From Bifidobacteriaceae bacterium (GTDB lineage Bacteria; Actinomycetota; Actinomycetes; Actinomycetales; WQXJ01), in contig JAISCU010000350.1 in the NCBI GenBank assembly GCA_031265345.1, positions 1 to 16,090 of the forward strand: a stretch of DNA of 16,090 nt, given 5' to 3'. Below the pieces are notes generated by a model. It was not told where the DNA came from and did not search any database. It saw nothing but the letters and a program-made list of their open reading frames with translations. Positions 6,528-14,310 of this stretch are shown one piece after another. A program made the position numbers and the translations under genes. Each line of letters starts with the position of its first letter. Within the stretch, counting starts at the first letter, position 1.

Positions 6528-8000
6528 ATGAGCTCAAAGCCGGAACTAGTCGCCAAGGCGCTGTCGCTAGCCCCGACCGACCTGTTGATCGGCGGGAACT
6601 GGGTCCCGGCGGCATCGGGCAGACGCCATCCGGTGGTCAACCCGGCGACCGAGGAGGTCCTGACCGAAGTCGCGGCCGGCGGCGCCGCTGACGGACTGTC
6701 CGCCCTCGACGCCGCCCAGTCCGCGGCGCGGGAATGGGCCGACACGGCGCCCAGGGCACGGGCGGAGATCCTGCGCCGGGCGTTCGAACTGATCACGGCG
6801 CGGGCCGAGGACTTCGCGGCGCTCATAACCCTCGAGATGGGCAAGCCGTTGGCGGACGCTCTGGGCGAGGTCCGCTACGGCGCCGAGTTCTTCCGCTGGT
6901 ACGCCGAGGAGGCCGTCCGCGCCTTCGGGCGCACCGCTACCTCGCCGGAGGGCAACCTCGACATCATCACCATCCGGCGGCCGGTCGGGCCGTGCCTGCT
7001 GATCACGCCCTGGAATTTCCCGCTGGCCATGGCGACGCGCAAGATCGCCCCGGCGCTGGCGGCGGGTTGCACCTGCGTTCTCAAGCCGGCCTCGCTGACG
7101 CCGCTCTCGGCCCTGGCGGTGGGCCGCGTGCTGATGGAGGCCGGCGTGCCGGCGGGCGTGGTCAACGTGGTGCCGGCCGAGAGCTCGGCGGCGGTGTCCT
7201 CGCCGGTGCTGGCGGACCCGCGCCTGCGCAAGCTATCCTTCACGGGTTCGACTCCCGTCGGCGAGGTGCTGTTGGCCGAGGCGGCGCCGGGCGTGTTGCG
7301 CGCGTCAATGGAGCTGGGCGGCTGCGCGCCGTTCATCGTCTTCGCGGACGCGGACCTCGACGTGGCGGTCGAAGCCGCGGTGGCGACCAAGATCCGGTCG
7401 AACGGCGAGGCCTGCAACGCCTCCAACACTTTCTACGTCCACGAATCGCTGGCGACAGATTTCGCAATCCGTTTGGCAGAGCGTTTGGCGGGATTGAAGG
7501 TCGGCGACGGTTTGGACGCAGGCGTGAACTTGGGTCCGCTGGTGTCCTCCGGGCAGCGCCGCGACGTGGCCGCCTTGGTCGACTCCGCTGTCGCGGCCGG
7601 GGCCGAAGTCCTCACCGGCGGTTCGGCCATGGACCGTCCGGGGTTCTTCTACCTGCCCACGGTCCTGGGCTCCGTTCCTGCCTCGGCGGCGATCCTCACC
7701 ACCGAGATCTTCGGCCCGGTGGCACCCGTGACGTCCTTCGAGACCGTCGACGAGGTCCTGCGCCGGGCCAACAGCGTCGATGTGGGGCTTGCCGGGTACG
7801 TCTACACGCGCTCCATCGAGTTGATCCAGCGCTGCGTTCGCGAGCTCGAGGTAGGCATGGTGTCCGCCAACACCGGCCCGATCTCCAACGCGGCGGCGCC
7901 GTTCGGCGGCGTCAAACGTTCCGGCCTCGGCCGCGAGGGCGGCCCCGAAGGCTTCGAGGAGTACCTAGACACCGTCTACCTGGGCCTCCCCCGCCCCTGA
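6528..8000 (+). CDS. gabD: Succinate-semialdehyde dehydrogenase (NAD(P)-dependent ALDH family)
   Basis: A 490-residue aldehyde dehydrogenase that would oxidise succinate semialdehyde to succinate, completing GABA entry to the TCA cycle. Landmarks are TPWNFPLAM with Asn163, KLSFTGSTPVGEVLL (235-249), general base Glu262 in MELGG, nucleophile Cys296 in SNGEACNASN, and EIFGPVAP (393-400). The EACxAxN surroundings of the cysteine, PWNFPLAM and ELGGxAPFIVF are typical of succinate-semialdehyde dehydrogenases. I chose the ATG at 6528 because GGGAGG lies five bases upstream; an in-frame TTG at 6492 has no such site. The residue after ELGG is Cys265, where Asn is usual. It is transcribed divergently from gabT. 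Confidence 0.88.
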   Translation: MSSKPELVAKALSLAPTDLLIGGNWVPAASGRRHPVVNPATEEVLTEVAAGGAADGLSALDAAQSAAREWADTAPRARAEILRRAFELITARAEDFAALITLEMGKPLADALGEVRYGAEFFRWYAEEAVRAFGRTATSPEGNLDIITIRRPVGPCLLITPWNFPLAMATRKIAPALAAGCTCVLKPASLTPLSALAVGRVLMEAGVPAGVVNVVPAESSAAVSSPVLADPRLRKLSFTGSTPVGEVLLAEAAPGVLRASMELGGCAPFIVFADADLDVAVEAAVATKIRSNGEACNASNTFYVHESLATDFAIRLAERLAGLKVGDGLDAGVNLGPLVSSGQRRDVAALVDSAVAAGAEVLTGGSAMDRPGFFYLPTVLGSVPASAAILTTEIFGPVAPVTSFETVDEVLRRANSVDVGLAGYVYTRSIELIQRCVRELEVGMVSANTGPISNAAAPFGGVKRSGLGREGGPEGFEEYLDTVYLGLPRP

Positions 8001-8225
8001 TCCTCGGGGACGGTACCATTCCGTGCTCAAACCGACCGATGCGGCGTGCATACCCGCAGGTCAGGCACCCGCATAACGAGGTCCGTCCCCATTACGCGCT
8101 CACGGCCCAAGAATTAGGCTGCACGTAAAGACAAATATCTCCGCCGATGCCGCTCCCCGAGTTCACGCGCCAGGCCGAGCCACGGCATCGGACAGGTCGG
8201 CCGTCACGCCAGACGGACCTCGCTG
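8001..8225. other. Convergent intergenic region with two inverted repeats
   Basis: This gap lies between the ends of gabD and the LuxR-type gene. It has GGGGACGG (8006-8013) against CCGTCCCC (8083-8090), 69 bases apart, and CCGATGCCG (8144-8152) against CGGCATCGG (8183-8191), 30 bases apart. Neither has a following T-run. The second could form a bidirectional transcription stop; the first may be ends of a small decayed mobile repeat. No gene is seen here. Confidence 0.45.
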
Positions 8226-9728
8226 CTATCGCGGGCCCGCGACCCGGGTGCGCCTGAGCGAACGCAAGCGGTCCCAAGGGCTGACCAGCGCCGTGCCCGC
8301 GGGACCGCCCCCGCCGCCGGTTCCAGGCGCGGCCGCCGCGCCAGCCGCCCCAGCGCCCAGCCCCGCCAACTCGGCGGTCAACTCGGAGCGGGAATTGGTG
8401 CCGGTCTTGCGGAGCAGGTTGGTGATGTGGAACTTGACGGTCGTCTCAGTGACGAACAGACGAGCGGCCATCTGCGGCACCGTCAGCCCCGAGAGCGACA
8501 GGGTCAGCACCTCTTGCTCGCGCCGGGTCAGGTTGTGCCGTTCCGCGATCGACGCGAGGTCGGGTTCCGTCGGCGCCGTGTCGGGCACCTCGACCAGGAG
8601 GGTCGAGCGACGCAAGGCCATGAAATTGGTCCGTATCAACTCGTTCAAGATGACGGCCACCACCACGAACCCGACCAGTATCGCCGCGTCGAGCAGGAAC
8701 AACGACACACCTCCGAGCCGTCCCATCACTGGCGCGGCCATCGTCCCGACCAGGTGGCCCACCACGACCGGGGCGAATGCCAGGCAGCCGAGCAAGGCTG
8801 GCCGGGCGGCGTAGCAGGACGCGTCGGCCATCAGCGCCACACAAGCGACCGGGTAGGCGCTCAACGCGAAGACAATCCCGAGTCCGCCCACAGCGGTCAG
8901 AACCGCCGAATCGGGTGCCAGGAACGTGGTTGCGCCAATCAACGCTCCGACCAGGGCCGCGATGCCCAGTAGCTGCCGCCCCAACCGGTCGGCCAGCAAG
9001 CCTGCGGCCAAGAACAGCGGCAGTTCGATGTATCGGATCAACTCGCTGGAGGCGACCCGCGTGACGGCCTCGGGATACGTGATCGACTCCTGCAGCCCGA
9101 GCGAGGCGTACAACAGAATGAAACTCGCCGCCGCCAACAGCCCGATCGCGGCGATCTGCCGCACCGTGCCGAGCCGTTCGGCGGTGACGGGCACCACCCG
9201 CACGTCGAAGGCCTGGCCCGTGGTCGCCACCAGCACGGCCCCCAGAACCAGGGCCAGGGTCGCCATCGTCAGATTGGGGACGATGCCGTGCACATAGAGG
9301 GCGCGCACCGTGCGCATGTCCGTGGTCGTGTTGATAGCCCCCGCACACATGAAGATAGCGGCGAAGGCCGTTCCTCGCCGGTTCCATGCCAAGGTCCGCA
9401 GCGCGACCAGCACGAGGTGGAAAAAGGTCGCTCCCATGAAGAACCCCGCCGCCGTGATCGACACCAGTCGCACGGGTCCGGGCAGGCAGGCGAGGGCGGT
9501 AAGCGTGGCCGTCGCGCCCAGGCCGACCAGCACAACGGTGGATGTGCGCACGCGGAGTCGACCTGAATCGATCCACACAGCCATGCCCAAGAAACCGACC
9601 GCGCAGGCGGCCACGAACAGATTCTGTTCGCCGCTGGGGATGGCCAGCACCACCCGCTTGTACCAAAGCAGGCAGGAGGCGCCGGTCAGAACGAAGGACC
9701 AGAACAACGTCCGCCGCCAGGCGTCCAT
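8226..9728 (-). CDS. Membrane protein with C-terminal LuxR-type helix-turn-helix (membrane-bound regulator)
   Basis: A 500-residue protein in two parts. Residues 1-362 hold about 11-12 hydrophobic segments resembling a major-facilitator-type transporter fold. Residues 397-455 are a LuxR/GerE DNA-binding domain: LTRREQEVLTLSLSGLT, then MAARLFVTETTVKFHITNLL and RKTGTNSRSEL. The tail from 456 is Ala/Gly-rich low complexity. The layout fits a one-component sensor in which a transporter-like membrane domain controls a cytoplasmic DNA-binding domain. This family arrangement is known, but signals and targets are mostly unknown. I chose ATG 9728 because CGAGGAG lies a few bases upstream; an in-frame GTG at 9803 would add 25 basic residues and lacks a good site. 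It lies 160 bases downstream of pnkp, and no regulated partner is evident beside it. Confidence 0.85.
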   Translation of the reverse strand: MDAWRRTLFWSFVLTGASCLLWYKRVVLAIPSGEQNLFVAACAVGFLGMAVWIDSGRLRVRTSTVVLVGLGATATLTALACLPGPVRLVSITAAGFFMGATFFHLVLVALRTLAWNRRGTAFAAIFMCAGAINTTTDMRTVRALYVHGIVPNLTMATLALVLGAVLVATTGQAFDVRVVPVTAERLGTVRQIAAIGLLAAASFILLYASLGLQESITYPEAVTRVASSELIRYIELPLFLAAGLLADRLGRQLLGIAALVGALIGATTFLAPDSAVLTAVGGLGIVFALSAYPVACVALMADASCYAARPALLGCLAFAPVVVGHLVGTMAAPVMGRLGGVSLFLLDAAILVGFVVVAVILNELIRTNFMALRRSTLLVEVPDTAPTEPDLASIAERHNLTRREQEVLTLSLSGLTVPQMAARLFVTETTVKFHITNLLRKTGTNSRSELTAELAGLGAGAAGAAAAPGTGGGGGPAGTALVSPWDRLRSLRRTRVAGPR

Positions 9729-9732
9729 GTCT

Positions 9733-9795
9733 CTCCTCGGGGCCAGGTGGAATCGGGGAAGCCCACTCCTCGGGCGAATGCGAGGTGTCGAGGAG
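9733..9795 (-). promoter_or_regulatory. Candidate leader switch with a decoy Shine-Dalgarno sequence, before the LuxR-type gene
   Basis: In the mRNA sense the leader reads CTCCTCG (9795-9789), then CGAGGAG (9772-9766), then CGAGGAG again (9739-9733), which is the ribosome binding site for ATG 9728. The first segment is complementary to both copies, so pairing with the first would free, and with the second would hide, the ribosome binding site. The two copies share nine bases. A weak -10-like TAGGCT (9813-9808) would place the start just before this leader. The pairing is visible; regulation is inference. Confidence 0.35.
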
Positions 9796-9888
9796 CGAAC
9801 CACGGCCAGCCTAACAGCGCGCCATCGGGCGCCGCTCAGGCGGTCGAGTCAGGTTCCGGGCCCCGGTCATGTCCGGTGGCCGCGAGCC

Positions 9889-12429
9889 CTACAGTCGCGG
9901 GTCGACCGGCTCCGATTCCAGGGCCAGCACGGCGAAGACCGCCTCATGGCGACGCCACAGGGGCTCGCCGGCCACCAACCGGTCGATCGCTTCCAACCCG
10001 AGCGCATACTCCCGCAGGGCGAGCGACCGCTTGAAGCCGAGGTTGCGTTTACGCAGGTCGTCCAGCCGGTCCAAGTAGTCCGGCCCGTAGGTCATGCGCA
10101 AATATTCGCGCCCGCGCACCTTCAGACCCGGCTGGACCAGACGCTCGCCTCTCTTGACCGGCGCGACCAGAGGCTTCACCACCATCCCCTCGGCTCCGCC
10201 CTCGGTCAACTCCTCCCACCAGGCCACCGCCTCGCCGACGGCGCCAGGATCTGACGGGTCGAGGACCAAGCGCCGGGTCGGCCGCACCAAACCCGGGTCG
10301 ACCGCGGCCAGCCGATCCGCCATGGCCATGTGCCAATCGTGAGGCTGCCCGTACAGCGCGCCGCCGCCGGTGGCGAGCAGCTGGAAAGGCGCCAACTCGA
10401 TGCCTTCCAGTCCGTCTGCCTCCCCGGCGTACCGAGCCACCACCTCGCTGTACGCCGCCGCGTCGGCTTGTCGTCGCCGAGCCCCGGACAACAGTTCCGC
10501 GACGTCGAGCCCGCGCGCGGCCGCCTCCTCCAGGGCTGGGATGGCCGCGCCGAACATGGCGGCCGCGCTGGCTCCGGCCGGGCGGTATTGGTCGCGGATC
10601 AGGCCTTCCGCCTTCAGCGACCAGGGCAGCAATTCCGCGTCGATCAGGAGCCAGTCGGCCCCCAACTCGTCCCAGAGCCCAGCCTCCGCGGCAGCCAGGC
10701 GCAGACGTCCCAGCAGATCGGCTTCCACCGCCGGGTCGAAGAACGGCCGCCCCGTCCGCGTGTGGATAATCCCAGGGCCGGCGCCGTCCACCCGTTCCAA
10801 CCCGACCACCGCCCGCGAGCCCATGTGTTTCTCCTCGCAGATCACCTGGTCCACGCCCAGGCCCGCGTAGTGGGAGAAGGCCTCCATTGGGTGCTCCAAG
10901 TAGCCGTCCAAGTGTGACGATTCGACCGGGGCCATGGTCGGCGGCAGATAGGCCAAGCGATCAGGCGCGGCCGCGAACCGGCTCATCACCTCGAAGGCTC
11001 CGGCGGCCTGCTCGGCCTTGATGGTGACGCGCCCCATCCATCGCGTCTCGACGGCTCGCTTGCCGAGCACGTCGGTGGCGTCCAGAACCTGCGGATCGCG
11101 AGCGCCAACATGCGCATCAACCTCCGCGGTCGAGCCCGCATCGCCCACCGTGCCAAGCGGCCGCACCGGCTCGCAGTAGACCCGCTCCGCTGGGACCTGG
11201 ACCAGTTCCTTCTCGGGGTAGCGCAGCGCGCTCAGTTGCCCGCCGAACACGCAGCCCGTGTCCAAGCACATGGTGTTGTTCACCCATTCAGCGGTCAACA
11301 CCGGAGTGTGGCCATAGAGCACCGTCGCCCGGCCCCGGTAGTCCTCGGCCCACGGCAGGCGGACGGGGAGGCCGTACTCGTCCGATTCGCCGGTCGTGTC
11401 GCCGTACAAAGCGAAAGACCTGACGCGAGCCGACGCCCTCCCTTGGTAGGACTCCTTCAGCCCGGCGTGCGCCACCACCAGCCGACCATCGTCGAACACG
11501 TAATGCGAGATCAAACTCTCCGCCCAGGAAGCCACCTCGGCGGTGAACTCAGCCCCTTCCGAAGCCAAAGCGGCCAAGGTCAGGTCCAGCCCATGGGTCG
11601 GCTGGACTTTCGAGCCGCGCCGCAGCGCGCGCACCAGCTTGGCCTCGTGGTTGCCCTGGACCGCCAGCCCGTGCCCGGCTGAAGTCATACCCATGACCAG
11701 GCGCAACACGTCCGCCACGCGCGGCCCGCGATCCACCAGGTCGCCCACGAACACGACGCGCCGCCCGGCCGGGTGCCAGGCGTCCAAAACCGACCCGGCG
11801 GCATCGTGCACCAAGTTGTAACCCAATTCCCGAAGAAGCGTGGCCAACTCGTCGAAACAACCGTGCACGTCGCCAATGACGTCGAACGGCCCGGCGTCCT
11901 CACGCTTGTCGTTGTAGAGCTTGGTGCGCCGGATGCTCGCGGCGGCCGCGTCCTCCGGCGTGGTCAGCCGGTGCACATGACGCAAGCCCTCGCGCCCCAG
12001 GCCCTTCAGCGACTGCCGCAGGGCTTTCGCCTGGCGGCGCGGCACCTCGTCCCCGAACCAGACGCCGCGCGCCCGGTTGCGCTCCACGCACAGGGAGGCG
12101 GGCATGTCCAGCACAATGCCGACCGGCAGCACATCATGCTCCCTGGCCAGGGCGATCAACGACTTCCGCGAGGCGGGCTGGACGTTGGTCGCGTCCACCA
12201 CGGTGAGCAGGCCGCGCGCGAGGCGTTTCGAGACGATCAGATCGAGCACTTCGAAGGCGTCCGCGGTCGCCGCCTGGTTGGACGGGTCGGAGCTCACCAG
12301 CCCACGGCAGAAGTCGGATGAGACCACCTCGAACGCCTCGAAATGCTCCGCCGCGAAGACGGACTTGCCGGACCCGGACGCGCCGATCAGCAGCACCAGG
12401 CTGAGTTCGGGGATGTCCAATTCGCTCAT
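9889..12429 (-). CDS. pnkp: Polynucleotide kinase-phosphatase-ligase of the bacterial RNA repair system
   Basis: An 846-residue three-domain enzyme that heals and seals broken RNA. The N-terminal 5'-polynucleotide kinase has P-loop GASGSGKS (16-23, Lys22). The central metallophosphatase removes 2',3'-cyclic and 3' phosphates; it has GDVHG (Asp187, His189), FVGDLVDRG (227-235), GNHE (259-262), VAHAG (319-323) and YGHTP (372-376). The C-terminal adenylyltransferase/ligase has EEKHMGSRA with nucleophile Lys534, plus EGMVVKP (747-753). Asp187 and His189 fall at the positions numbered the same in the studied Clostridium thermocellum enzyme. Length is normal. The ATG overlaps the hen1 stop (ATGA) and has only a weak ribosome site, implying translational coupling. 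Ligase activity needs Hen1 as partner. The call is secure. Confidence 0.96.
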   Translation of the reverse strand: MSELDIPELSLVLLIGASGSGKSVFAAEHFEAFEVVSSDFCRGLVSSDPSNQAATADAFEVLDLIVSKRLARGLLTVVDATNVQPASRKSLIALAREHDVLPVGIVLDMPASLCVERNRARGVWFGDEVPRRQAKALRQSLKGLGREGLRHVHRLTTPEDAAAASIRRTKLYNDKREDAGPFDVIGDVHGCFDELATLLRELGYNLVHDAAGSVLDAWHPAGRRVVFVGDLVDRGPRVADVLRLVMGMTSAGHGLAVQGNHEAKLVRALRRGSKVQPTHGLDLTLAALASEGAEFTAEVASWAESLISHYVFDDGRLVVAHAGLKESYQGRASARVRSFALYGDTTGESDEYGLPVRLPWAEDYRGRATVLYGHTPVLTAEWVNNTMCLDTGCVFGGQLSALRYPEKELVQVPAERVYCEPVRPLGTVGDAGSTAEVDAHVGARDPQVLDATDVLGKRAVETRWMGRVTIKAEQAAGAFEVMSRFAAAPDRLAYLPPTMAPVESSHLDGYLEHPMEAFSHYAGLGVDQVICEEKHMGSRAVVGLERVDGAGPGIIHTRTGRPFFDPAVEADLLGRLRLAAAEAGLWDELGADWLLIDAELLPWSLKAEGLIRDQYRPAGASAAAMFGAAIPALEEAAARGLDVAELLSGARRRQADAAAYSEVVARYAGEADGLEGIELAPFQLLATGGGALYGQPHDWHMAMADRLAAVDPGLVRPTRRLVLDPSDPGAVGEAVAWWEELTEGGAEGMVVKPLVAPVKRGERLVQPGLKVRGREYLRMTYGPDYLDRLDDLRKRNLGFKRSLALREYALGLEAIDRLVAGEPLWRRHEAVFAVLALESEPVDPRL

Positions 12430-13787
12430 GCGCCGTCACCGCCCGTCGGATCGACACGCGAGAAGACCGCGACCTGGGTGGGCCGTCCCGCCTCCGGGTC
12501 GTCAAGGCCGATCCCCTCGAATCGCGCCGAGTAGCCGTTCCGTCCGGCGACCTGCCCGCCCCAGTCCTCGAACTGGGCGCGGGTCCATTCGAAGCGGTGG
12601 TCCGGGTGGCGCCGCTCTCCCTCGCCCAGCCCGTAGAGCCGGTTGTAGTCCGCGTTCGGGGTGGTCACTATGACGTGCCGGGGTTTGGCGGCGGCGAACA
12701 CGGTGCGCTCGAACGCGGTCAGGCGCTCCGGGTCGATGTGCTCGATCACTTCCGACGCGACCACCGTGTCGAAGCCGTCGAAGCGCTCGTCGCGGTAGGT
12801 GGCGGCGGCCTGGATCAACGTGACCCGCTGGCGTTGGCGTTCGGACACGCGCTCCAATTTGCGCTCGGCGAGTTCCAGCGCGCGGGTGGAGACATCCGCT
12901 CCGACCACCTCGAACTGGGGGTCGTCGAGGAGGCGCCGGATCAGGCGGCCCTCGCCGCAGCCCAGGTCGAGGACCCTTTGGGCGCGCAAAGCGCCCAGTT
13001 TGTCCGCTAGGAACTCCGCGCGAAAATCGCTCAGTTTCCATGGCCGGTCCGCTTGCCCGTCCGTTTCCGCAGCGGCGTCCAGGTCGCCAGGCTCTTCCGC
13101 GAGGCGGGAGGCGGCGCTGGCCACGTAGCGCTGCTGGTGGGCCAGATATCGCGCCATTATCAGGTCTCGCGCGGGATGCTCCTGCAGCCAGCCCTCGCCG
13201 TGCCGAACCAGTTTGTCGATCTCGGCCTCGCCCACCCAGTAATGCTTGGAATCGTCCAGGACGGGCAGCAAGACGTAGAGCTGCGACAGGGCGTCCGCCA
13301 GCCGCATTGTGCCGCTCAGCGTCACATCCACACACGTCGGCGCCGCTTCGACCGAGTTGACAGCCCAGCCAAGGGGTTCGAACAGTTCGCCGACCAGTCG
13401 GCCGCCACCCCGCGAACGGACGGACGGCAGGTGGATTGTGAGGTCCCGCGCGCGGGTGGCCGCGCCGGGCCGGTCCTCCGTTTCGCTCCCCGTCATGGCC
13501 GAGCGGAACACCCGCCCCAGGGCGACGGCCAGCAGCGAGGAGGCGGCGTACGCTCGGTCGTTGATGTAGTGGCCCAGCTCGAAGCCGTTGACCTTGAACC
13601 GTTTCGACTTGGCCAGTGCGGCCGAATCGACATCGACCAGCAGTGCGACCTTGGTCGATTGATCGTCCGCGCGCGGGTAGAACACCGTCGCGCGCCCCAC
13701 CGGCAGGGTGAAGTCCTGCACCCGGCCAGGATGCTTGAACAGCAGATAGCTCAAGTCGTCGCCGGGGGACTCAATGGTCAAGAACAC
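12426..13787 (-). CDS. hen1: 3'-terminal RNA ribose 2'-O-methyltransferase Hen1
   Basis: A 453-residue RNA methyltransferase. It adds a methyl group to the 2'-OH of the 3' end at a ribotoxin cut before Pnkp ligates, so the repaired RNA resists a second cut. The N-terminal half (from VFLTIESPGDDLSYLLFKHP) is the domain that binds and activates the Pnkp ligase. The C-terminal half is the methyltransferase: SAM motif VLDLGCGEG (272-280), and metal ligands Glu346, Glu349 and His350 in EVIEH and His397 in DHRFEW. I chose GTG 13787, not GTG 13832, because bacterial Hen1 proteins begin near this LTI motif and AGGG lies 8 bases upstream. It is first in a two-gene operon with pnkp. The family call is secure; the exact start is moderately sure. 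Confidence 0.95.
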   Translation of the reverse strand: MFLTIESPGDDLSYLLFKHPGRVQDFTLPVGRATVFYPRADDQSTKVALLVDVDSAALAKSKRFKVNGFELGHYINDRAYAASSLLAVALGRVFRSAMTGSETEDRPGAATRARDLTIHLPSVRSRGGGRLVGELFEPLGWAVNSVEAAPTCVDVTLSGTMRLADALSQLYVLLPVLDDSKHYWVGEAEIDKLVRHGEGWLQEHPARDLIMARYLAHQQRYVASAASRLAEEPGDLDAAAETDGQADRPWKLSDFRAEFLADKLGALRAQRVLDLGCGEGRLIRRLLDDPQFEVVGADVSTRALELAERKLERVSERQRQRVTLIQAAATYRDERFDGFDTVVASEVIEHIDPERLTAFERTVFAAAKPRHVIVTTPNADYNRLYGLGEGERRHPDHRFEWTRAQFEDWGGQVAGRNGYSARFEGIGLDDPEAGRPTQVAVFSRVDPTGGDGA

Positions 13788-13819
13788 GGAACCAACCCTA
13801 ACCGAGTTCTCTGACACTG

Positions 13820-13844
13820 TTCTGACCTGCACAAATGGTCAGAA
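13820..13844. promoter_or_regulatory. Perfect inverted repeat upstream of hen1, candidate operator
   Basis: TTCTGACC (13820-13827) and GGTCAGAA (13837-13844) are perfect 8-bp arms separated by nine bases, about 33 bases before the hen1 start. Arm length and centre spacing (17 bases, between 1.5 and 2 helical turns) suit a dimeric repressor or activator. It does not match the actinobacterial LexA box. It also lies in the gap shared with the divergent gene at 13987, so it could act on both. Confidence 0.45.
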
Positions 13845-13986
13845 TTCCGTCGTCTCCAGCCATCTCGCGACGGGCGCGCCCGAACGCCCCTGGCGCTGCG
13901 GCCCGCGGACACCCAGCCGGTGCGGAGGCCAGGCCCATCGAAACCCCGTCGTATCGTTGAATTGAGAACCGCGAGAAGGAGAGACG

Positions 13987-14310
13987 ATGATTGCCCAAAC
14001 CCCGGAACCGCCCTACACGGCTGTGATCTTCACGTCGGTTCGCACCGATGGCGACAACGGCTATCGGGAGGCTGCGGAACGCATGGTGGAACTGGCGGCG
14101 CGTCAGCCGGATTTCCTCGGCTGCGAGTCGGCGCGCGGCGACCTCGGGATCACCGTGTCATATTGGGCCGATCCCGCAGCGGCACGCGCGTGGAAGCAGG
14201 TCGCGGAGCATCTGGCGGCCCAGGAGCGCGGCAAGAGTCTCTGGTACAGCGATTACCGGGCCCGCATCGCCACCGTCGACCGCTGTTACGGGCCCGAGGG
14301 CCCCTGCTGA
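13987..14310 (+). CDS. Antibiotic biosynthesis monooxygenase (ABM) family protein
   Basis: A 107-residue single-domain protein with the ferredoxin-like ABM pattern. An N-terminal strand (YTAVIFTSVRT) is followed by a helix with the typical AERMVELAARQPDFLGCESARG, then ITVSYWADPAAARAWKQVAEHLAAQE and a C-terminal strand (YRARIATVDRCYG). Members include cofactor-free monooxygenases and many small proteins of unknown job; nothing here identifies a substrate. Length is usual for the family. The ATG has AAGGAG (13976-13981) five bases upstream. It is divergent from hen1 with a 199-base gap containing an inverted repeat. It is probably single-gene; the next genes belong to a patchy region. Confidence 0.8.
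   Translation: MIAQTPEPPYTAVIFTSVRTDGDNGYREAAERMVELAARQPDFLGCESARGDLGITVSYWADPAAARAWKQVAEHLAAQERGKSLWYSDYRARIATVDRCYGPEGPC

Noticed and set aside
6734..8128. 464-codon frame overlapping gabD on the same strand
   Set aside because: The translation is Arg/Gly-rich with no family pattern. It is a second frame of gabD caused by high GC.
9729..9803. GTG 9803 as the start of the LuxR-type protein
   Set aside because: The added residues are basic and unlike a membrane protein start. ATG 9728 has a strong ribosome binding site.
13788..13832. GTG 13832 as the hen1 start
   Set aside because: There is no ribosome binding site, and it would start inside the inverted repeat; Hen1 homology begins at about 13787.
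13820..13844. SOS (LexA) box upstream of hen1
   Set aside because: The arms do not match the actinobacterial consensus centred on GAAC/GTTC.
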